A stretch of 64,000 nt of DNA from Polynucleobacter sp. AP-Nino-20-G2 (lineage in GTDB: Bacteria > Pseudomonadota > Gammaproteobacteria > Burkholderiales > Burkholderiaceae), in NCBI RefSeq assembly GCF_018688235.1, contig NZ_CP061313.1, positions 248,001 through 312,000 of the forward strand. The letters are read 5' to 3'. Positions within the stretch are counted from its first letter, which is position 1. The number at the start of each line of letters is the position of its first letter. Below are positions 58,469 through 64,000 of this stretch, in pieces. The notes beneath the pieces are model-generated. The model had not been told where the DNA came from. It searched no databases and worked only from the letters and a program-made list of their open reading frames with translations. Position numbers and translations under genes: made by a program.

Positions 58469-59237
58469 ATATTTTTTTAAAGACATTCTTGAGAGAATAA
58501 TTTCATTTGAAGAATTCATTGCAAGGCGCTGGGCTGCTAATGCACATTGGCGGCTTATGATGGTGCAATGGGGTTTGCCTCCTAAGCCCCAGCATACTGA
58601 CCATCATATTGATTTGTTTTACAAATGGATGAAAACACGCGACGCGATGTGGTTACAGCGCGGGGTTTTTTCTTCCATAATCTTAAGTGGTGGTAAAGTT
58701 CTTGAATTGTCATGTGGCGATGGATTTAATAGTCGTAATTTTTATTCATTACGGGCCAGTAGTATCGTGGCCTGCGATTCTGATGAAAAAGCAATTGCTA
58801 ATGCAAGACTTAAAAATTCAGCGCCAAATATTAGCTACGAAATTGCAAATATCACAAATTCGATGCCTGAGGGCCAATTTGATAATGTCATTTGGGATTT
58901 TGGTTTTCCGTTATTGGAATACTTTACACAAATTGAAGTAACAAATATATTTAAAAATATAAAATCTAGAATAAGTGAAAAAAAAAGAATTTTTTCTGGA
59001 TATACTATCGCGCAAAAAAAATCAGAAAATTTGGCCATACCTGAACTTACTTTTTCTAATGCGCAAGAATTACACGGCTTTCTATCAAATTTTTTTAGTA
59101 AAGTTTTTGTATTTGAAACGCATTCTCCAGATCGCTTAAATCTTTATTTTTGGGCTTCAGATAATCCCCTTCCTTTTGCTGATATAAATATAGATGCAAA
59201 TAATCTTACATTATTCAAGCAATTGGAGGGCCAATGA
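58461..59237 (+). CDS. Class I SAM-dependent methyltransferase
   Basis: A 258-residue protein with the methyltransferase motif I in GGKVLELSCGDGFNSRNFYSLRASSIVACDSDEKAIANAR (about residues 76-115) and a motif IV-like FDNVIWDFGFPLLEYF. It overlaps the genes on both sides, so it belongs to the same transcript as the glycosyltransferase and aminotransferase. The substrate is probably a sugar or an amino sugar of the surface glycan. Confidence 0.8.
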   Translation: MNKYFFKDILERIISFEEFIARRWAANAHWRLMMVQWGLPPKPQHTDHHIDLFYKWMKTRDAMWLQRGVFSSIILSGGKVLELSCGDGFNSRNFYSLRASSIVACDSDEKAIANARLKNSAPNISYEIANITNSMPEGQFDNVIWDFGFPLLEYFTQIEVTNIFKNIKSRISEKKRIFSGYTIAQKKSENLAIPELTFSNAQELHGFLSNFFSKVFVFETHSPDRLNLYFWASDNPLPFADINIDANNLTLFKQLEGQ

Positions 59238-60364
59238 TTCCATTCAATAAATCCCATGTCGGAGAGCGTGAGCTCGAATACATAAGGGATGCAATTGAGT
59301 CAAATGCTTTATCAGGCGATGGCGCCTATACCAAACGTTGCAATAGTTGGTTGAGTAAGGAATTGGGTTCTCAATTTCCGCTTTTAACGCAATCTGCAAC
59401 TGCCGCGCTTGAAATGGCCGCTCTTTTGACTGACTTAAGCCCTGGTGATGAAGTGATTATGCCTTCTTACACCTTCGTTTCTACAGCCAATGCTATTGTT
59501 TTGCGTGGAGCAATTCCAGTATTTGTTGATATTCGCCCTGATACTTTAAATATAGATGAGAGGCTAATTTTCGGTGCAATTTCTGAGCGAACGCGCTTAA
59601 TTCTTCCTGTTCATTATGCTGGCGTTGCATGCGAAATGGATGAAATCCTTAGAATTGCCAACGATCATGATTTGTTGGTGATTGAAGATGCCGCCCAGGG
59701 AATAATGTCCTCGTATAAAGGACGTGCCTTGGGCGCAATTGGCGATATGGGAGCAATAAGCTTTCATGCTACTAAAAATATTAGCTGTGGCGAAGGAGGT
59801 GCTTTTCTGACGAGCAATCCTAAAATTGCTGAGCGAGCTGAAATGGTGAGAGAAAAAGGCACAAATAGAAGTAAATTTTTCCGCGGAGAAGTGGATAAAT
59901 ATAACTGGGTTGCAACAGGGTCCTCATACCTTCCAAGTGAACTGAATGCCGCTTATTTATCTGCCCAGTTGGATGCTGCCAAAGATATAACTAAAATGCG
60001 TCTTAATATTTGGGATAAATACCATCTTGCATTTGAGTCATTCGAAAAATCAGGTATTGTAAGGCGCCCTATTGTGCCAAGTGAATGTACGCATAATGCT
60101 CACATATACTATTTGATCTTGCCATCCCTAGTTTTGCGCACCAAATTTATTGAAGCTATGAAGGGGAAGGGGGTTGCCTGTACATTTCATTATGTACCAT
60201 TGCATTCATCTCCGCACGGCATTCGTAGTGGTCGTGTAGGCTCAGATATGAATTTCACCAGCGATCTTGCGGATCGAATTGTTAGGTTACCACTCTGGCC
60301 AGGGCTGGAGCCACAGCAAAACTATGTAATTGATAGCGCCATTGAGATACTGAACCGGTTCTAG
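59234..60364 (+). CDS. wecE: dTDP-4-amino-4,6-dideoxygalactose transaminase-type enzyme
   Basis: A 376-residue PLP-dependent sugar aminotransferase of the WecE/RffA type. MIPFNKSHVGERELEYIRDAIESNALSGDGAYTKRC, SYTFVSTANAIVLRGAIPVFVDIRPDTLNID, and the PLP lysine Lys181 in ISFHATKNISCGEGG match this subgroup, which aminates dTDP-4-keto-6-deoxyglucose to dTDP-fucosamine (Fuc4N). The genes for the dTDP-sugar precursor (rmlA, rmlB) are not in the window. A ribosome-binding site, GGAGGG, precedes it. The stop is followed immediately by the next start. Confidence 0.85.
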   Translation: MIPFNKSHVGERELEYIRDAIESNALSGDGAYTKRCNSWLSKELGSQFPLLTQSATAALEMAALLTDLSPGDEVIMPSYTFVSTANAIVLRGAIPVFVDIRPDTLNIDERLIFGAISERTRLILPVHYAGVACEMDEILRIANDHDLLVIEDAAQGIMSSYKGRALGAIGDMGAISFHATKNISCGEGGAFLTSNPKIAERAEMVREKGTNRSKFFRGEVDKYNWVATGSSYLPSELNAAYLSAQLDAAKDITKMRLNIWDKYHLAFESFEKSGIVRRPIVPSECTHNAHIYYLILPSLVLRTKFIEAMKGKGVACTFHYVPLHSSPHGIRSGRVGSDMNFTSDLADRIVRLPLWPGLEPQQNYVIDSAIEILNRF

Positions 60365-61489
60365 ATGCTTAATCAATCTAAGAATATATTTAACAGTGGT
60401 AAAACTATCTTTTCCGCCGTTATGGATGGAAAAGTGACTGGACAGATAAATACTGCAAGATTTCTTCTTAAAATCCTTGGTGAAAATATAGATGAGAGCC
60501 GGCTTGTGTTGCTGGAGCAACCAGAAAAATCGAAAATGTTTTTTTTTAATTGGGTTAAGTATTTAGCAAATTTTGCAAAAACATCATATTTCAATAATAT
60601 TAAATGTGTTTACATAGTCGCAAACAGGACTAGAAAAAGTTTTTGGTTTCGAGATCTTTTTCCGCTGACGCTGGCTTATTTTTCTGGCGCCAAACTTTTC
60701 TATCATATAGTCGGAAATGATTTTCGGGATTTTATAGATTCCCTTTCGGCATTTGAAAGAAAGTTTTTTTTCATCCTTGTAAGCAAAAACACCTGCACTT
60801 TTGTTGTGTTGGGTTCTCGTATGGAGGATGAGGTAAATGATACTATATCTACATGTTGTCCGCTTAGCTTTGAGAAGGAATTTATCCATTTGCCAGCATT
60901 TATTTCCAATGGGTCAATTGACGGCTCAAAAGAATTTTTTGAGTCCGCTAAAATAAATTCCACGATTACTTTGGGATTTATGTCTAACTTAATTCCCGAA
61001 AAAGGATTTAACTATTTTTTAGAGGCCTGCACTCTTTTCTTAAGGAATCATCCTGATTGTCAAGTATGGATCGCTGGACCTAAATTTGTTGATGGTCATT
61101 ACGAATTACTCGATGAATTGGTTGATCAAAAACGCATTACATATTATCCATATTTAGATGGAGATAGAAAGTGGCAGGTATTATCTAAAACAGACATATT
61201 TGCATTGCCCACCTTCTATAAGGCAGAGTATTTACCCCTATCTATTTTGGACGCAATGCTCTGTGGTTGCTACGTGATATCTTGTGATACTGGGGATATT
61301 TCAAAATATATATATGAGTTTAACGGTGCTTTGGTAGATAAAGAAAGCGTAACCTCAATTTTCAACCAGTTTGAGAAATTTCTAGGGGCATCACAGGCTT
61401 ATGACAGAAATAAAATTAGAGATTTTGTCGTAGATTCATTTGCTGAAGCAAAATATCGAGAAACATTATCTGTGGTATGGCTTACTTAG
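60365..61489 (+). CDS. Glycosyltransferase family 4-type protein
   Basis: A 374-residue GT-B transferase. The C-terminal donor domain is clear: ITLGFMSNLIPEKGFNYFLEACTLFL, VWIAGPKF, YLDGDRKWQVLSKTDIFALPTFYKAEYLPLSILDAMLCGCYVIS, with the E-P-like active-site stretch AEYLPLSILDAM. The N-terminal acceptor half is more variable. It directly follows the aminotransferase stop codon with no gap. Confidence 0.85.
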   Translation: MLNQSKNIFNSGKTIFSAVMDGKVTGQINTARFLLKILGENIDESRLVLLEQPEKSKMFFFNWVKYLANFAKTSYFNNIKCVYIVANRTRKSFWFRDLFPLTLAYFSGAKLFYHIVGNDFRDFIDSLSAFERKFFFILVSKNTCTFVVLGSRMEDEVNDTISTCCPLSFEKEFIHLPAFISNGSIDGSKEFFESAKINSTITLGFMSNLIPEKGFNYFLEACTLFLRNHPDCQVWIAGPKFVDGHYELLDELVDQKRITYYPYLDGDRKWQVLSKTDIFALPTFYKAEYLPLSILDAMLCGCYVISCDTGDISKYIYEFNGALVDKESVTSIFNQFEKFLGASQAYDRNKIRDFVVDSFAEAKYRETLSVVWLT

Positions 61490-61556
61490 CTCCCCATATG
61501 ATTTAACTTTTACTAATTGACATCGTTATTAATAAAATAAATTTAGTCGACTGCAA

Positions 61557-61640
61557 ATGCCTATTAAAATTTCGGTAATTACTGATGTATTTAATGTATA
61601 AGATACCATAACTAGTGCACCAGCTGATGATGGAGGCATA
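61557..61640 (+). pseudogene. Remnant of the 5' end of a family 2 glycosyltransferase
   Basis: The frame reads MPIKISVITDVFNV, a stop, then DTITSA. It matches the first 20 codons of the intact gene that follows (MKISIITVVFNASETIGAS). The remnant lies about 100 bases upstream of the intact copy. Confidence 0.65.
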
Positions 61641-61673
61641 TAAGATTGATTTTACTGCCGTTAATTTATTTAA

Positions 61674-62423
61674 ATGAAAATATCAATAATTACTGTTGTA
61701 TTTAACGCCTCAGAAACTATCGGCGCCTCTCTTGCCAGTCTTCGCGAGCAAAACTATCCTCAGGTTGAACATATTATTATTGATGGAGCATCTACTGATG
61801 GTACTTTAGATATTCTTAATAAATCAATGTCAAAGTCTGCTATTTTGGTCAGTGAATCAGATCGTGGTATTTATGATGCACTGAATAAGGGGCTAAAAAT
61901 ATCATCTGGTGAGATTATTGGTTTCTTACATGCGGATGATGTTTTTGCCAATTCCAGCGTTTTGAGTGATATTGCTTTTGCATTTTCGGACCCTTCGGTT
62001 GAGGGTGTCTATGGAGATCTTGTCTATGTTGATAAGTATAATATTGAAAAAGTTATCAGAAGATGGAGATCCTCAAGTTTTTCTTATAATTTATTAGGCG
62101 CGGGTTGGATGCCGCCCCATCCAACTTTATTCGTTCGTCGAGAGTGGTATGTGCGCATAGGAGGCTTCAATGATAAGTATCGAATTGCCGCTGATTATTT
62201 GAGTATTTTGAAATTGTTTTCAATTCCTGAATTTAAGACTGTATACCTTAACAAGGTTCTAGTTCAAATGAGGCTGGGCGGTACCAGCAATCATTCTTTT
62301 TCAGCCATCTTTAAAAAGTCTTATGAGGATTGGATGGTGCTTCGTTCTGTTGGTTTTTGTCGCTTTAGCGCACTTAAGGCATTAATTTTAAAAAACTTCA
62401 CTAAGATTTTTCAGTTTTTGTAG
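61674..62423 (+). CDS. Family 2 glycosyltransferase, WcaA-like
   Basis: A 249-residue GT-A transferase: MKISIITVVFNASETIGASLASLREQNYPQVEHIIIDGASTDGTLDIL is the donor-binding start, SESDRGIYDALNKGLKISSGEIIGFLHADDVF holds the D-x-D-like metal site, and GAGWMPPHPTLFVRREWYVRIGGFNDKYRIAADYLSILKLF is the acceptor part. It resembles transferases that add a sugar to O-antigen or colanic-acid-type repeats. Fragments resembling its two ends lie on both sides of it. Confidence 0.88.
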   Translation: MKISIITVVFNASETIGASLASLREQNYPQVEHIIIDGASTDGTLDILNKSMSKSAILVSESDRGIYDALNKGLKISSGEIIGFLHADDVFANSSVLSDIAFAFSDPSVEGVYGDLVYVDKYNIEKVIRRWRSSSFSYNLLGAGWMPPHPTLFVRREWYVRIGGFNDKYRIAADYLSILKLFSIPEFKTVYLNKVLVQMRLGGTSNHSFSAIFKKSYEDWMVLRSVGFCRFSALKALILKNFTKIFQFL

Positions 62424-62542
62424 ATCTTAGGTGGGTGACTTTTAAATTAGCCCAATTGCTGCATGCTATAAGCTTTTAATTTTAACTATTTATACTTCAA
62501 TTTTCTTCACCTTCACTATAAATAAATGAGGGTAGGCGAGGC

Positions 62543-62610
62543 TTTTAACTCATCAGTTAGAAATTTTTTTTAGTAAATCTTGTGAGGATTGGAGAAGGGA
62601 TTCCAAGGAA
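62543..62610 (+). pseudogene. Possible remnant of the 3' end of the same glycosyltransferase
   Basis: The frame reads FNSSVRNFF, a stop, then KSCEDWRRD. It resembles HSFSAIFKKSYEDWMVL near the end of the intact gene, with 14 of 15 bases shared in the block encoding S-(Y/C)-E-D-W. The rest of 62424-62661 shows no gene. Confidence 0.35.
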
Positions 62611-62661
62611 TAACTGTTTTGGACATCTTCACACCTTTAAGACATCATTTTTTATTTATAG

Positions 62662-63675
62662 TTATTCTAAAAGCCTTATAAATAATTTAAATATGTTTGA
62701 ATTATCTCCATTGCCATATTTAATAATATTTATTAGGAATGCTAATCCAGAAATACTATAGTATGTACAAATTGTGAAAAATATTTTATTTGATTTATTA
62801 TTAATAATAGATAGATAAATAATAATGCTAAATAAAATTATGTTAATCCTTTCACCCCCCAAAAAAAATGTAACTAAAAATATTGGAAATGTTAAAAATG
62901 GCACCTTAATATTTTCTATTCCACCTAAATAAAATATAATAGATAATAATATAATAGATTTTATAGCCGATAAATCATCAATTGGTTGACTATAATAAAA
63001 ATTTATTTTACTCACTATTTTTTCTAAATCAATAAAGCATATAAATAAAAAAATAATACAGGCTGATAAAAATAGCACATACAATAAATTATATCGTATA
63101 TAGTAGAAAATTTCTTTTATACCTACATTTAATAGCATATACGAATCTATTAGGTAGATTAAAAAAATACTTTGTGTATGAATAAATAAGGCAATACCTT
63201 GAAGTATGTAGCGAAGGTATAATTTTTGTATTAATATTGATATCAGTATAAAAATAATTGAAAATTTTAATCTTTCTAATGAAAATAGTAGGACAAAGTA
63301 ATAGTAGTTTGTAGATAAAAATAGAACTGTTAATTTACTAACATTATAATCCCTCAGAATTAGTCCAAATAAAATCCCTATAACTGTATTGGCTAATATT
63401 ATTAGCCAGTCTTTATTTACAAAGTAGAGTATTTTTATAAGATAGTAATACCCCATATCAGAAGCACCAATTTTTTCTATATAGTAAGATTTAGCTAATT
63501 CACTATTTTCTATCATTATTTCGTGGAATGTTCTATAAAGTGTTTGGTCGCCGCTCTGATAAAGTGGCATAAAAATAATACTTATTAAGAAAGTGTATGT
63601 TGCTAAATAATAAGGAATATATTTATAATTTCTTTTTATGGTCATGTATTTATCAGATGCATTTAGAATATTCAA
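62662..63675 (-). CDS. EpsG/Wzy-like polysaccharide polymerase candidate
   Basis: A 337-residue integral membrane protein with about ten helices. It is very rich in Ile, Leu, Phe and Tyr, and its DNA is far more AT-rich than the neighbours. The pattern near the N terminus, GDQTLYRTFHEIM..., and the GYYYLIKILYFVNKDW segment fit EpsG-like proteins, which are candidate polymerases of exopolysaccharides. It may be the O-antigen polymerase of the locus. The minus orientation and composition suggest separate acquisition. Confidence 0.65.
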   Translation of the reverse strand: MNILNASDKYMTIKRNYKYIPYYLATYTFLISIIFMPLYQSGDQTLYRTFHEIMIENSELAKSYYIEKIGASDMGYYYLIKILYFVNKDWLIILANTVIGILFGLILRDYNVSKLTVLFLSTNYYYFVLLFSLERLKFSIIFILISILIQKLYLRYILQGIALFIHTQSIFLIYLIDSYMLLNVGIKEIFYYIRYNLLYVLFLSACIIFLFICFIDLEKIVSKINFYYSQPIDDLSAIKSIILLSIIFYLGGIENIKVPFLTFPIFLVTFFLGGERINIILFSIIIYLSIINNKSNKIFFTICTYYSISGLAFLINIIKYGNGDNSNIFKLFIRLLE

Positions 63676-64000
63676 TTTATTTCTCTTTACTTTAACTTAT
63701 TAATCATTTAATTAAATTTAATAAATAATTCCTAATCTATTATCATAAATCTAATCTGGAATCTTTATTTTTAATGCCAACTTTATCATATGCATATATA
63801 TTTCTATTTATTAATTTTTAAAATGTTAATTTTAGGATTGGAAATGAATATTTGATAAATACACCCCTTTTGAGTTGGTCATCTTCTCTTTATGGACAAT
63901 TACCGTGGGATTTGGTGTTTAACTCTAGACTGTTAAGGCCTAGCTCGCGCAACCGATGTGCTCTAAATATCTCATAACAGTATCAGTCTTTGACCATCTT
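63676..64000. other. AT-rich end of the window
   Basis: No gene is supported. The first 150 bases are extremely AT-rich and should carry the promoter of the EpsG-like gene. From about 63890 the composition becomes more balanced, and a frame reading LLSWSSSLYGQLPWDLVFNS is open to 63976, but it has no start and no recognised match. It may be the tail of a decayed gene. Confidence 0.45.

Noticed and set aside
63890..63976. A possible partial coding sequence near the right edge
   Set aside because: Only a short frame without a start codon or recognisable match.

Overview
The window looks like part of a betaproteobacterial chromosome of the family Burkholderiaceae, most like Polynucleobacter. 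The gene set and order (tolQRAB-pal-ybgF-queC, glyA-nrdR, exbBD-lpxK-kdsB-adk, compact riboflavin genes, xerD-plsY-folE), the small tightly packed genes and the moderate base composition all fit. The genus is inferred from recognised proteins and was not checked by a search. No tRNA, rRNA, CRISPR array, complete insertion sequence or prophage was seen.

Region 1 (1-33 kb) is mostly housekeeping. It opens with the 3' end of uppP, a DUF2721 membrane protein and trmB, then gabD on the other strand. A ribBA-ribH-nusB operon (minus) and ribD-ribE (plus) make riboflavin; they are separated by four minor-pilin genes and a GSU2403-type nucleotidyltransferase. The Tol-Pal envelope operon follows, then glyA-nrdR, adk, and an envelope operon running ExbB, ExbD, LpxK, Trm112-like protein, KdsB. 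Next come xseA, murB, yajQ, xerD, plsY, folE, a high-potential iron-sulfur protein and an HPP membrane protein. Small toxin-antitoxin genes sit in the joints between these blocks at 10.3-11.2, 18.5-19.2, 24.7-25.8 and 27.5-28.2 kb. Several are orphan, truncated or frameshifted.

Region 2 (33-64 kb) is a surface-polysaccharide locus. manC, gmd and fcl make GDP-L-fucose; a Wzz-like protein follows; pseB, pseC, pseF, pseG and pseI make CMP-pseudaminic acid. The missing acetyltransferase step (PseH) may be covered by a GNAT gene on the opposite strand at 43.6 kb, while a decayed GNAT remnant lies right behind pseG. From about 41.7 kb the DNA becomes visibly more AT-rich and mosaic. A WbqC / NeuB-like / PIG-L / PhyH cassette is followed by an ABC exporter, a decayed pseB copy, an unrecognised large protein and a pair of oxidoreductases. 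Beyond these lie an O-acyltransferase, methyltransferases, a WecE-type aminotransferase, three glycosyltransferases and, at the far end, a very AT-rich EpsG/Wzy-like membrane protein.

The strongest candidate for something undescribed is the cassette at 44.3-48.3 kb, built around a NeuB-family protein that has lost the sialate-synthase signature positions, including both expected metal-binding histidines. Other points of note are prepilin-like genes that begin at the mature N terminus with no leader peptide, two long inverted repeats that flank putative -10 elements just upstream of start codons, and several decayed gene copies that record past recombination in the glycan locus.
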